Origin: Shinisaurus crocodilurus
Taxonomy: Eukaryota > Chordata > Lepidosauria > Squamata > Shinisauridae
NCBI GenBank assembly: GCA_021292165.1
Contig: CM037878.1
Coordinates: 254,373,921-254,437,920, forward strand
Direction of reading: 5' to 3'
Length of the DNA: 64,000 nt
The translations under genes were made by a program, and so were the position numbers. Every line of letters starts with the position of its first letter. Position 1 is the stretch's first letter. Under the pieces are notes generated by a model. That model made no database searches. It was not told the DNA's origin and saw nothing but the letters and a program-made list of their open reading frames with translations. Positions 43,037-54,094 of this stretch are shown piece after piece.

Positions 43037-46002
43037 GTATCCCGCCTTTCTCCCAACACTGGGACCCAAGGTGGCTTACAGCCTTTAAAACTCATACAAT
43101 TAAAACAAAAATAGAAAAATACAAAAGTTAAAAATAGAATTAAATCATCAATAATATTAAAATTAATATATAAATACAGCATTAAAAACAGTACAATATA
43201 CATAAGAGTAAAAACAGCATTCCATCACATCGCAGGCTAGTCACAAATGCCTTCCAAAACAGGAAGGTCTTTGCCTGTCTCCGGAAGCTTACCAGGGAGG
43301 GTGCCACTCTAGCCTCCCTGGGGAGGGAATTCCAAAGCACTGGGGCAGTCACTGAGAAGGCCCTCTCCTGTGTTCCCACCAGGTGTGCCTGTAATGGTGG
43401 CAGAACCGAGAGAAGGGCCTCCCCTGAGGATCTCAAAATGTGGGCAGGCTCGTAGGGGAGAATACAGTCTTTCAGATAACCTGGACCCGAGCCGTATAGA
43501 GCTTTAAAGGCCATAACCAGCACTTTGAATTGTGCCCAGAAACAGACTGGGAGCTAGTGAAGCTGTTGTAACAGAGGAGTTGTATGCTCCCTGTAACCAG
43601 CCCCAGTCAGCAGTCTGGCAGCAGCTCTTTGAACCAGCTGCAATTTCCGAACACTCTTCAGAGGCAGCCCCACATAGAGCACGTTACAGTAATCCAAATG
43701 GGATGTAACTAAGGCATGTGTCACTATGGCCAAATCAGACATCTCCAGGAATGGGCGCAGCTCGCGCACTAGCTTCAACTCTGCAAATGCACTCCTGGCC
43801 ACCACCAAAACCTGGCCAGCCAGGTTCAGGGCTGAATCCAGAAGTATACCCAAGCTGCGAACCTTTGTCTTCAGGGGGAGTGTAACCCCATCCAACACAA
43901 GCTGACTCCCTATTCCTTGATCTGACTTCCGACTGACCAGGAGCACCTCTGTCTTGTCTGGATTAAGCTTCAATTTGTTTGTCCTCATCCAGTCCATTAC
44001 CACCGACAGACACCAGTTCAGCACTAGCAACAGCTTCCTTAGAATTGGATGGAAAGGAGAAATAGAGTTGGGTGTCATCAGCATACTGGTGACACCGAGC
44101 CCCAAAACTCCAGACAATAATAATAATACAACTTTATATTGCACTCTACACCAGAGCACAGTACAATATACAAAATAACTCAAACAATAATCATCACAAT
44201 TTAACTAAACTACATTAAAATACTTAAAATGGACTACAATCCAGGTAAATTTAAATTAACAACAACAAATAATTAAAACCATTAAGCTATAAAACTAAAA
44301 TCATAGCAATTACCCAGTTCACACTAAGTCTAACACCTATGTCTCCAAGTTGAACAGATAGGTTTTCAGATTACACTTGAATTTACTCAACTCCGATTCC
44401 ATCCGAAGGTGTAAAGGAAGAGAGTTCCATAATCGTGGAGCCAAATGAGAAAATGCCCGGAGTCTAGAATTTGCCACCTTTGTCCAAGGCACTTCCAAAA
44501 ACCCTGAGTCTGTAGATCGAGTTCTCCTAAGAGGTGTGTGCCATATGACCAACTCAGCCAAATAAGTGGGAAGGGAAGAGCGTAGTGCCTTAAATGTCAA
44601 GACAAGAAGTTTGAAATAAGTCCTTGCCCTGACCGGCAACCAGTGCAATGCTCTACGATGACAAGAAACATGGGAATAACGGGGCAAGTCAATAACCGCA
44701 CGTACAGCACTATTCTGCACCAAAACAAGGGGACGAAGTGAAGAAGAAGGCAAACCCGCCAAAAGACTATTACAATAATCCAAGCGTGAAATGACCAAAG
44801 CATGGACAAGCAGCTTCGCAGTCTCTGGGGTCAAGAATCGACGAATCCGTCGGATGTTAGCAAGATGGAAGCCACATGTCTTTGCTGTCATATTCACAAA
44901 TGGACGAAGTGACAACTGATCATCCACCACAACCCCAAGATCAATGGCCCTCGAGGCCGGGGTCACCTGGCAATCCTGAAGAACGAGGGGAGGACAAACC
45001 AGGGGATGACCAGGACGAAAAACCAAAACTTCAGTCTTGTCCATATTCAATTTTAAATGATGAGAGGACATCCACGACGCGATGTTCAAAAGACAACTCG
45101 TCAGAGAGGACCAAACCTCATAATTGAGTTCAGGATAAGACTGATATACCTGGGTGTCATCAGCATAAATATGATATTGAAAACCCAAACAACCTCGCCC
45201 AATGGCTTCATGTATATATTAAATAGCATGGGGGACAAGACAGAACCCTGAGGAACCCCACAGGCCAATGGCCAGGGAGTTGAACAGGAGTTCCCCAGCA
45301 CCACCTTCTAGGTCCACCCCTCCAGGAAGTAAAAACTGTAAAACAGTGCCTCCAAGACCCAACCCTGCGAGGCGGCCCAGAAGGATACCATGGTCGATGG
45401 TATCGAAAGCCACTGAGAGGTCCAGCAGAACCAACAGGGACACACTCCCCCTGTCTAGTTCCCAGAGTAGGTCATCTACCAAGGTGACCAAAGCTGTTTC
45501 TGTCCCATAACCAGGCCTGAAGCCAGACTGAAATGGATCTAGATAATCCATCTCATCCAGGAATCCCTGGAGTTGGGAGGCCACCATGTGCTCCAATACC
45601 TTGCCCCAAAAAGGAATATTGGAGACTGGCCGATAATTATCCAATAAAGTGGGGCTCAGGGAGGGCTTTTTTTTACCAAAGGTCTCACCACTGCCTCCTT
45701 CAGGCAGGTTGGTACCCTGCCTTGGTGAAGAGAGGCATTAACCACTCTCCTTACCCACTCAGTCAGTCCCACTCTGGCTGCCTTAATGAGCCAGGAAGGG
45801 CAAGGATCTAGGACACACGTGGTGGCTCTCACCTCTCCAAGGATCCTGTCCACATCCTCAGGCTGTACAAACTGAAAAGTATCCAATAACACTGGACAAG
45901 CAGGAGCCAAAGTTACATCCACAGGGTCTGTATCAACTATAGCGTCCAAGTCAGAGCAGATCCGAGCAACAGAGAAGATATTTATCTTGCCCTTCCCCAC
46001 CT
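43037..46002 (-). mobile_element. L2 LINE (host copy), split by another L2
   Basis: Two minus-strand pieces, 46002-45185 and 44117-43037, make one 5'-truncated L2. The first piece carries the linker (VQPEDVDRILGEVRATTCVL, DPCPSWLIKAARVGLTEWV) and reverse transcriptase (DNYRPVSNIPFWGKVLEHMV, YLDPFQSGFRPGYGTETALV, DLSVAFDTIDHGILL, CGVPQGSVLSPMLFNIYMK). The second resumes at FGARCHQYADDTQ and goes on through NKLKLNPDKTEVLLVS and ALVTSHLDYCNVLYVGLPLK. It ends with the tail gccaccttgggtcccagtgt. The join codes EVVWSFGARCHQYADDT without a gap once the insert (44118-45184) is removed. Frameshifts disable it. Its tail resembles that of the Sauria-type SINEs. Confidence 0.92.
44118..45184 (-). mobile_element. 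Second L2-lineage LINE nested in the L2, with TSD
   Basis: An intact 283-codon frame (ending near 44337) starts just before the catalytic motif (GFQYHIYADDTQVYQSYPEL). It continues with SHHLKLNMDKTEVLVF, ISRLDYCNSLLAGLP, RALHWLPVRARTYFKLLVLT, APRLWNSLPLHLR and FKCNLKTYLF. A 3' UTR and a TTATTATTATTG tail follow. It is flanked by ccagacaa (44110-44117) and ccaaacaa (45185-45192), a 7/8 target-site duplication. The sequence is clearly unlike the host L2 and looks more like the L2 lineages known from fish. 5'-truncated, but with no stop in what remains, so younger than its host. Confidence 0.9.
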
Positions 46003-46554
46003 AAGCTGTGTTGTTGAACTTCACAAACATCTGCTTTCTGGTCCTTTACAAAACAGCTGGATTCATGTTATGAATAAATACTCGAAGCACTGCAGGGGTT
46101 AGAGATTAGAACAAAATCCATCTGCAACCATTCCCATGTTAAATATGCACAGCTCAGCAAATGGAGGATGGATTTCAATGGCGCTCAGAGTGGTAGAAGA
46201 CAAATGGCATTTGTAATCTCATGGCTGCTTAGTAGCACATCAGACAGAGGTAAGATTTTAAGGTCCCACTGGTCCCCACATTTTGAAAACATCAAAGAAA
46301 AACTCTCTTTGACTTGGCACTGTCCATCCTGCTTGCTCATGCATCGGGGGCAGTTAGGGCGACCCTTGAGCCCAGTGATGAATCTTGCATGTGGAAGCTA
46401 GAAGAAAACCTACAATTTGATTTACACACACTTGATCTTGGGTCTGTGTAAGCACAAGTGATGCCTTCTCTATATGATACCACAGAGTATTTCTCTGCAA
46501 TTCATCTCAATAGCTTCCAAGTGCCTTACAGTAATATTAGCCCATTCATTCTAG

Positions 46555-46690
46555 AAGTGTTGAGAACAAATGAGCTAATATCACTGTAAGACAGAAAGGT
46601 CAGTACTATTACTCCAATTTCAAAAGTGGGAAACAGAAACAGTAACTTCCCACATATCAAAATCGGATTTGAACCTCCACATTTCTTATA
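46555..46690 (+). mobile_element. MIR/CORE-SINE-like relic
   Basis: The words tactattactccaatttcaa and gggaaacagaaacagtaact, then cggatttgaacctcc, recall the 3' half of MIR-type SINEs (gaggaaactgaggc ... gatttgaaccc). Highly diverged, so the identification is tentative. Confidence 0.4.
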
Positions 46691-46753
46691 ATTAGCAAAC
46701 TTGTGCTCTTTGTTTGCCTTGGTAAGCCATTTGGTTCTGAAGATGTCCTAATT

Positions 46754-46756
<3 letters not shown>

Positions 46757-46785
<29 letters not shown>
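46757..46785. repeat. (CA)n microsatellite
   Basis: About fourteen uninterrupted CA units ending in cgtg. Confidence 0.95.
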
Positions 46786-46788
<3 letters not shown>

Positions 46789-48792
46789 TCTCAATCCATC
46801 AGGAGATCCTGGAGCTGTTTTTGTGAATCTGTCACAAGAACCACACAAATCAACCTCTGTTCGCAGCTACAATGACACAAGATACCAGAGGCCATTAAAT
46901 TATATTAGTGAGGTGAAACATTTCATGGCATCATCACTGGGCAATTCTGAGACTAGTGTACTGCTGTAAAATGTGAGTACATTTTACATAGACTTCATAA
47001 CTAGGGAAAAGTTTCATCCCTATTGGAAAAACAGCATGGATGCCAGTGCCAAAGAAGATGTGCGGTTTGGTTCCTTTCTCACATCGATGCCATCTACTGT
47101 GAATGATGTATTAGAGAGGATTGCTGTGTGTGCTGCCATTGCCATCTGTGGTCCTCTTGGTCCAACGTGAGGCCAGGAGGAGAGAAGGATTGCATTTAGA
47201 GACACTTGCACACACTCAATGGATTTATTGTTTTACTTGTTTTAAATTTTGCAAAATGCCTTGAAATCTTTGATAAAAGGAGGTATTTATTTTAAAGAAA
47301 GAAAGAAAATATTTTCACAGGACACCTATATTTCAATCCAACATATTCTGGTTTAATTGCTTCCCAGGGCAATTATCCTTTTTTCCCTCATGCCTTATAC
47401 TGGCAAGCTTTTTCCTCGCTGTTCTTCTTAAACCTCTTCTCATGATAGTTCATCGCTCAGCTCCAACTGCCAGTCACTTTTAAATGGAAAAAGGGCCTGA
47501 AATGTGGCATCTATACATTGTCTTGCAAGGATACCGTGCTCACAATAAGATTTACAACATGGAGAGATTGAGATTGGAATTGCCATAGTGAAAAATGTTA
47601 CATTAAAAGGCCATTTCTCCTGTTGGATGGTTAAAATCACTCCATTGGGGAGTACCAGACTAACTGTCTCCAGACCCCCAATAGATCCCAGTGCTGGGAC
47701 AAAGCATTTGGCCCAACCTTTTTGACACTTTTTGAGGGGGCTGGAGCAAAAATCCTCCCCCAAAATTGTATTAATCTTCTGGGAGGGAGTTGCAGCATTT
47801 TCGGGAGGGGATGCACTTACATTATGATGTGCTGGCCAAGCGTTTTTCCCCTTCTTTTTCTTTTCTACTAAAAAAAGCTAAGTGGCCATTCCACATGGCA
47901 GCTTGATTGAGCTGAGCAGCCCTGCTGCCATTTGTTTTGATAGTGTGGGCCAGAATGCCCCATGGGAATGATGCTACAGGGAATATTTTATTATTGATCC
48001 TTGTAAGGCCCTCTGGGAGTCTTTTTCGGCTGAAGACAATCACCATCACCATCATGATGTAGCATTGTTCCCAGGGACATTCTTGGGGTGTCGGAGGAGA
48101 GATGGCTGCAGATTTCGGAAAGGAACTGAAAGATTGAGCCCAGATGTGAAGAGGTGAAAATATCATGGAAAGAAGGCAATGGCAATGAAACTAGAAATCT
48201 TTACTGTCCAGCAATAAGCAGACACAACAATCAAAGCTCTCAAAACATACGAAAAAATACAATGTAAAACATATCATTTTGTAATGTGGAGAGTTCAAAG
48301 AAAGGAGGAAATGCCTCTGTTGTAGAGGCAATGAGAGGGCACAGTATGTGAGGGACAAAATATTCAATAAAATTGCTCTAAAGTATTTAAGCTCCATTAA
48401 ACATGCAAAAAATGCACTTTCACTAGTTAGGAATTATAAGGCATTGTGGCTCAGTTACATAGGCGTACTGTCACTCTATACATTATCATGGCAAACAAGT
48501 TTGTTGTAGGGTATGATCTGTCCTGGAACCTATTTCACATCTCATTGGGTAGCTGACTAAAATCTGATTTAAACATGATCTTTTGTTTTCTCTCCCTTAG
48601 TATCTGAAGATAATTGGTTTTGAAGGCAGACGCCCATTCATTACAGAAAACTAAAGATGATGAAGAACTATGTGTTGCCCTTTTGTTATTCTAATACATA
48701 CAATCATCTATGAACAATGCTGACCATGAAATTCTGGACGTAGGTGTGAAAGACAGCCTCAAACCACCTTGTCCTTCCTACATGTCCTAGAC

Positions 48793-48906
48793 CAGTGTTC
48801 TCCAACCTTGGGTCCCCAGATGTTTTTGGCCTACAACTCCCATGGCTGGGGCATGCTGGGAGTTGTAGGCCAAAAACATCTGGGGACCCAAGGTTGGAGA
48901 ACACTG
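48793..48906. mobile_element. hAT MITE, family C, copy 2, with perfect 8-bp TSD
   Basis: Same termini as the copy at 5260-5394 (cagtgttctccaaccttggg and its complement). The centre is about 20 bp shorter, having lost part of the catgccccagccagc stretch. It is flanked by tcctagac on both sides (48785-48792 and 48907-48914), an exact 8-bp duplication unlike the one at copy 1, which proves independent insertion. Confidence 0.93.
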
Positions 48907-48914
48907 TCCTAGAC

Positions 48915-49424
48915 ATACAAAAGGTTCTAAATTGGCAGAGCAGACTATCTCATTTAATATTCTTCCAGGGCCACTAGTACCACCTGGTTGTGTTTTGGCT
49001 ATTCTGCCACAATGACTTTCCTCTCTACCAGGTTAGAGGGCAGTTATCTGATTCCCATCACATGATCTGTAATACAACAGCAACAGTGGCTTGTTCTTGA
49101 TAAAGGAAGAATGCTTCCCATGCCCTTTTGCTACAGATACTTCAGCTTGCAACTGGAAGGCTACACATGAAATGGAGTTCATTTGGGTTCTTTTTCTTTA
49201 ATTATGGGTTCATCCACACATCATGATTATTGTGTGGATGTGGTAATAATCACCAATCTGCAATCTTGGGTCTGCTGCTGACATTGCTGACAGAGGTGAA
49301 CATGTTTAACTTCAGGGGATAAAAAAAGGTTAGAGAGGGATACAACAGGGAGCTTCCAAATCAGAAAGCTGATCTAAGGAAGGCAATGCAGTGTGGGAAA
49401 GGACAAGAGATACAGTGTTTTGGC
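48915..49424. other. No gene or repeat recognised
   Basis: Unassigned non-coding sequence. Confidence 0.45.
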
Positions 49425-49580
49425 AGGCTCCGACATTGCACTGCTTTCGATGCCTGCTGAAGACCTCCTTGTTCCAGGAAGCCTTCTCTGCTCTCCAACC
49501 ATGACTGTAATTGTTACTTTGTTTTCAATGTGTTGTTTTTGTTTCTTTTATCTGTTTTTGTCTTTCTAATAAATTTAGGT
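49425..49580 (+). mobile_element. L2 LINE 3' end fragment
   Basis: The sequence ggcaggctccgacattgcac to gttccaggaagccttctctg, then gtttcttttatctgttttt, is almost the same as the complement of 50490-50640 in the L2 at 50405-51345. Same subfamily, opposite orientation, truncated to the last part of the C-terminus and 3' UTR. Confidence 0.8.
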
Positions 49581-50277
49581 TGCCCCCGATAAATTGGTAG
49601 AAAGTTCCATCCCTTCCCCTCGGATTGGTTAGGTCACATAGCCCAAATCTCTGGGCCAACATAGCTTAATTGCTTTTTCTACCTGTTTGCATTGCCCTTT
49701 GGGCTGTCCCTGCTGTCATTACTTCACTGACCTTCATGAAATTTAACTGCCCACTACTGCACATAACTCACACGTATAAGAAACAACCTCCTGTGGAGTC
49801 AGACACAGCTTTTGTGTCCATAGTTGCCAGGAGACTGCTGAACTGTGCTGACATGAGAGGCATTGTGACATAATGTTTTATCAGTCTTGTTTATAGTGTA
49901 TGGACACACAGCACTCATTAAACTTCAGATGAGTTTGGGCAGGAGAGAAGATGGCTACGGCTTAGATTAATTTCTACTACACAAGCTGCACTTGAGGAGT
50001 TATTTATGTGCAGTTTCAAGGGGAAAGGTTTCTCCATCTGTCTGTGAAAGCACTGGAGGCCCTACATTTCCACAGGTGATCATACGGGGTACTGCTCCTA
50101 TCAAGGCCCATCTGAACTGGGCCCTGATGACTGGCGACTGAACATGTGAACTGACTCAACTGGAAAACATTGTGCTTGAGATGATATATGGTGAGACAAA
50201 AGCTCTACCTGTGTTGTTTGATCTGTGATGGCTGATTCAAACTGGCTGCATTTATCAAGCATTGTGCATATATTGTT
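49581..50277. other. No gene recognised
   Basis: Unassigned; short open frames only. Confidence 0.45.
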
Positions 50278-50346
50278 GTTGTTGTTGTTGTTATTTACAA
50301 TATTTCGATACTGCTCCACATCAAGCAGATTCCGGAGCCCTAGAGA
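50278..50346 (-). mobile_element. L2 3' tail, short extra copy
   Basis: A (GTT)n run followed by atttacaatatttcgatact and gctccacatcaagcagattc. It duplicates the 3' terminus of the neighbouring L2 (atttacagtatttgtatacc, actccacatcaagcagatac). Two tails of the same subfamily therefore lie in the same orientation about 60 bp apart. Confidence 0.75.
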
Positions 50347-50404
50347 GCCCTGACACAAATTAAGCACTGCTTAGGGCTCTCTGATAGCCAGAATACATTG
50401 AAAA

Positions 50405-51345
50405 AGTTGTTGTTGTTGTTGTTGTTGTTGTTATTTACAGTATTTGTATACCACTCCACATCAAGCAGATACTGGAGCGGTGAACAATAGAAAGACAAAA
50501 ACAGATAAAAGAAACAAAAACAGCACATTGAAAACAAAGTAACAATTACAGTCATGGTTGGAGAGCAGAGAAGGCTTCCTGGAACAAGGAGGTCTTCAGC
50601 AGGCACCGAAAGCAGTGCAATGTCGGAGCCTGCCTGACCTCCAGAGGCAGGGAATTCCACAGAAATGGAGCCACCACACTGAAGGCTCTTCTCCTGGTGG
50701 ACTCCAATCGGGCCAAAGGTCCATGAGGAACCACCAGGAGCATGCCATCTGATGACTCCAGCAACCGGGCAGGTTGGTATAGGAGGAGGCACTCTCTCAG
50801 GTAACCTGGTCCCAAGTTGTTTCGGGCTATGTACACAAGTACCAGAACCTTAAACCTGACCCTGTAGCAAATAGGCAGCCAGTACAGTTCCTTCAGCAAA
50901 GGAGTTGCCTGCTGAAAGGGGGCAGCTCCTGATAAAAGCCGAGCTGCTGCATTCTGCACTAGCTCCAGATTCTGGAGCAGCCTTAAGGGCAGCACCACAT
51001 AGAGCGCATTGCAGTAATCCAGTTTTGAGGTTACTAGCGCCTGTATCAATGTGGCCAAGCTATCCCTGTCTGGGAGAGGCCATAGCTGGTGCACCAATCG
51101 AAGATGGTAAAAGGAACTCCAAGCCGCAACAGTCACTTGGGATTCCAGCGACAATGATGGATCTAGGAGTACCCCCAGACTACGAACATGATCTTTCAAA
51201 GGGAGTGCAACCCTATCCAGAACAGGCAATGAGCCTATCTCCCAGACTCGGGAACCACTCACCCACAGGGTCTCCGTGATATATGTGTGAACCAGCTTGA
51301 TATCCCACTGTTTTCTGCATCAGTCCATGTATGTTTAAGCTCCAG
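50405..51345 (-). mobile_element. L2 LINE, C-terminal ORF and 3' end
   Basis: A 236-codon frame (51262-50552) covers the region after the catalytic domain. It reads LPLKDHVRSLGVLLDPSLSL, SKLDYCNALYVVLPLRLLQN, LVQNAAARLLSGA, YWLPICYRVRFKVLVLVY, RRRAFSVVAPFLWNSLPLEV and CLLKTSLFQEAFSALQP, then a stop. The 3' UTR ends in a (AAC)n tail. 5'-truncated downstream of YADD. The frame is intact over its length, so this is a comparatively young copy. Confidence 0.92.
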
Positions 51346-51724
51346 TTTCTCTCATATTCTCAGACCTTGTATAGCAACCCTGCCCTCTAGGTGTGGCTAG
51401 GGTCAATTCATTAGAATGGTTCAAGCTATGCATGTGGGTATGTCTTACTAAAGACTGATGTTATGGGGAAGAAGTGGGAAATGAAGGAAGAAGGGTTGAA
51501 ATTCTAACCAGAAAGCTCAGTTACAAGTTTAATACCCTGAATGCCATTCGCACGAGTGCAGTCACACTTGCAGGTTTGGTTTTTTGCTGTTGGTTTATTG
51601 TGAGAACTACTACTACTGCTACTACTACTACTACTACCCTAAAGGCTGTGCAGTTAAGACTTGGCCACACAGTAGCCTAAGATACTGCTAAAAGATCCCA
51701 AAGTAAAGAAAGAGGGTCAAGAAA
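51346..51724. other. No gene recognised; (TAC)n array
   Basis: Contains a TAC/ACT trinucleotide run at about 51607-51637. Otherwise unassigned. Confidence 0.5.
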
Positions 51725-51848
51725 CTTAAATTGTTATGGTTTTAAGCTTTTGTAAATGATTTATTGTGTTTGTATTTGTTTCTTGAACTGTTGTAAATTG
51801 CCTTGGTTGGTTCCAGAAAGAAATGCAAATAAATAAATAAATAAATAA
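51725..51848 (+). mobile_element. LINE 3' tail fragment (L2-like)
   Basis: ttgtaaattgccttggttgg, then aaatgcaaataaataaataa, is a typical L2-type LINE terminus. An (AGG)n run follows at 51849-51872. No coding part remains. Confidence 0.5.
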
Positions 51849-52014
51849 TGAGGAGGAGGAGGAGGAGGAGGATGCACTTAGATGTTCTTTTCCTGTGTTA
51901 CTTACATGGATAATTCCAGAAGACGGTGTAACTACTTCTGTCCTCTGTTGCAGAAATAACTAGAAAGCCCCAGTCAAAAGGTAGCATCCTTCATACTCCC
52001 TCATTTATTTATCA

Positions 52015-52365
52015 CTCCCTCTAATAGTGAACTCATGTGGTGAGTGTTGACAGAAACGGAGCCCAAACAGGGCCTCTGAGAAACATGAGGGAGACATCAG
52101 CATGCTCAGGAAAACTGCAAAATCACAACAAAGTAAAAAAAGACAGAGAGACAGATAGATCTGAGGGGGTAGCCCCCCCCAAAGCAGCTCAATGAAGGCT
52201 GACCATGCTCAGTAACCACAGAATGTTAATGTCACCTGGAAAAGGCAAACGTAAAAATGGGGGTGGGGGAAGGGCAGGGGAAAGGAAGAATGTGGAATGC
52301 CCTTCTTGGAGGAAATGGCTGGCTAGAACCCTGCACAGCAGCATTCCTGTAAGGAGGATAGGATG
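52015..52365 (+). repeat. Unclassified dispersed repeat, copy 1
   Basis: Similar along most of its length to 61188-61533. Shared words include tagtgaactcatgtggtgag/tagtgaactcaggtggtgag, catcagcatgctcagga/tatcagcatgctcagga and atggctggctag/atggctggctgg. No TIRs, poly(A), RT or tRNA-like promoter is visible, so I cannot name the class. Confidence 0.65.
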
Positions 52366-53167
52366 AACCTCCTAATGTGAACTGAGGATATGCTGCAACA
52401 TTCATTACTCCAGTTATAACCCACTTTACTTCCACCATGGAAGACAAGATGGTACATAGGGTTTTCAGAGGGACTTCTAACTGAGCATGGACCAAACTCA
52501 GCACCGGTTGACTTCAGTCAGGTTGCTGCACCATTCATATGCCTTCAGATAACCTCCTTATTTAATCCAAAAGGATGCAGAATAGCAACTTTTCATCTCT
52601 GAAAGGGAGGCAAAGCAGAGATCATCATTACTTTATATATCCTCTGAATTGGCTTTGTGAACACTGCAGACGTGAAGTACTCTACCACTGAATTTAATGT
52701 AAGAGTAAACTGCTGGAGTTTGAAAAGTGCAAAAACATTTTGACAATGGTTCATAAAAGTCTTTTGGACATGGGTTTGAGAAAGGGGTGAAGAAGGATTA
52801 TAAGCAATGCTATACTAGAGTTTCTTAGAAATGGTGGGTTTTAATGAGAGAGTGACAAGTTTGTCTCGGGTCACTAGAAATGTAAGAATATGACTATTTT
52901 TCTCACTGACAGAAGCGTAACTAAATAGACACCTGTGCAGGTGAGAAGACTATTAAATGTAGCTGAAGTAAGGTGGTGTGATTCTCAAGAGAAGTTTCAG
53001 AGCTGGAATCACTCAAAGGTATAAACAGTTGTGTGATGTACTCATCAACTATAAACCAGCCATAAATCAAACATCAACAAGACAACTATGTACTGTGAAT
53101 TGATATTTGTTTACTTTGTAAAACTTTAATATTCCACCCTCCAGTTCTATCTGGAACTCCCAGGATG
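52366..53167. other. No gene or repeat recognised
   Basis: Unassigned non-coding sequence. Confidence 0.45.
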
Positions 53168-53175
53168 GCTTAAAG

Positions 53176-53295
53176 CAGCTTTTCCCAACCTGGTGTCCTC
53201 CAGATGTGTTGGACTGCAACTCCCAGACCACCTGACTGGGAATAATGGAAGTGGCAGTCCAACACATCTGGAAAGCACCAGGTTGGGGAAGGCTG
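53176..53295. mobile_element. hAT-like MITE, family A, copy 2
   Basis: Ends cagcttttcccaacctggtg and, at the right, caccaggttggggaaggctg form the terminal inverted repeat shared with copy 1 at 56-190. Flanks gcttaaag (53168-53175) and gcttgcag (53296-53303) match at 6 of 8 positions, which sets the 8-bp duplication and supports the hAT assignment for the family. Confidence 0.85.
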
Positions 53296-53404
53296 GCTTG
53301 CAGGGTAGGGTCTCTTATGTTCTGTGTGTTTGACAATAAGGGCAACTAACAAAGCAGTGCCAACCAAGGAAAACAGGTTTGCTCAGCAGGCTTAGGGAGT
53401 TAGT

Positions 53405-53635
53405 ACAGTATTGTGGTAAAGAGACTGAGCTAGGAATGAGATGTCCCCAGTATGACTCTTCTTCATCATAAACTCACTAGCTAGCTGTAGGCAAGTCACT
53501 CTCCCTCAGCCCCTCTCCCTACAATAGGAATATAATAATACTGATCAGCCTTGAGGGGTTGTTGTAAAGATTACAACAAGATCGTGTGTGTTATGTGTTT
53601 TGAACTCTTGGAAATTCTGTATAAATAAATAAATA
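53405..53635 (+). mobile_element. MIR/CORE-SINE-like element
   Basis: The head is tRNA-like but worn (attgtggtaaagagactgag). The body has gtaggcaagtcactctccct, ctacaataggaatataataa, ggggttgttgtaaagattac and gttttgaactcttggaaatt, which follow the order of MIR-type SINEs. It ends in AAATA repeats. Older than the Sauria-type copies. Confidence 0.65.
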
Positions 53636-54056
53636 ATCACCATCATCATCTTCATCATCCTTATACAATGCCAGGTATTGCAATGTAGGTCAGGATTATT
53701 ATCTTCATATTGGATGAGCATGTATGAGAGAACAGAGACTTACCTAACAAGGCCATAATGAGTTTATTGCTGAGGCAAGATATAAACTGGTCTCCTCCTC
53801 ACTCCTTAAAATTAATTTTACATAATTATGAAATGCACAATGATAAAAGTTCCATGACTTTGGCATGGAGATTTATTTTATGACTATGAAGGTTAAAGTA
53901 GACAACACTCAATACAGTAGAATTGACAGTATGGTTCTGAGTCCACTCAAATATTCCCTTTAAACCCCAGACTGGGTCTAAAACAGCCACTCAGCTACAG
54001 TCCTAGTAGTTTGTCTCCTTGGCAAAGGAAAATGGCAGGCAGTGAGTGGGGGTAGG

Positions 54057-54094
<38 letters not shown>

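Larger units (their letters stand above)
46003..48784. other. No gene recognised; old SINE and (CA)n
   Basis: Apart from the MIR-like fragment and (CA)n listed separately, this is unassigned. Near 47240-47320 the words ttttgcaaaatgccttgaaa and gataaaaggaggta resemble a LINE tail, but weakly. Confidence 0.45.

Noticed and set aside
42877..43203. Asparagine-repeat protein on the minus strand
   Set aside because: The Asn run is the translation of an (ATT)n microsatellite at an L2 tail.
44337..45188. 283-codon open frame as a host gene
   Set aside because: L2-lineage reverse transcriptase C-terminal region with target duplication; a transposon, not a host gene.
43037..46002. A true mosaic L2 with halves from two subfamilies
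   Set aside because: Removing 44118-45184 restores one continuous L2 frame, and an 8-bp duplication flanks the insert, so nesting explains it better.
46757..46785. CRISPR-like or regulatory repeat array
   Set aside because: Plain CA microsatellite. No spaced direct repeats of CRISPR type anywhere in the window, and the sequence is clearly vertebrate.
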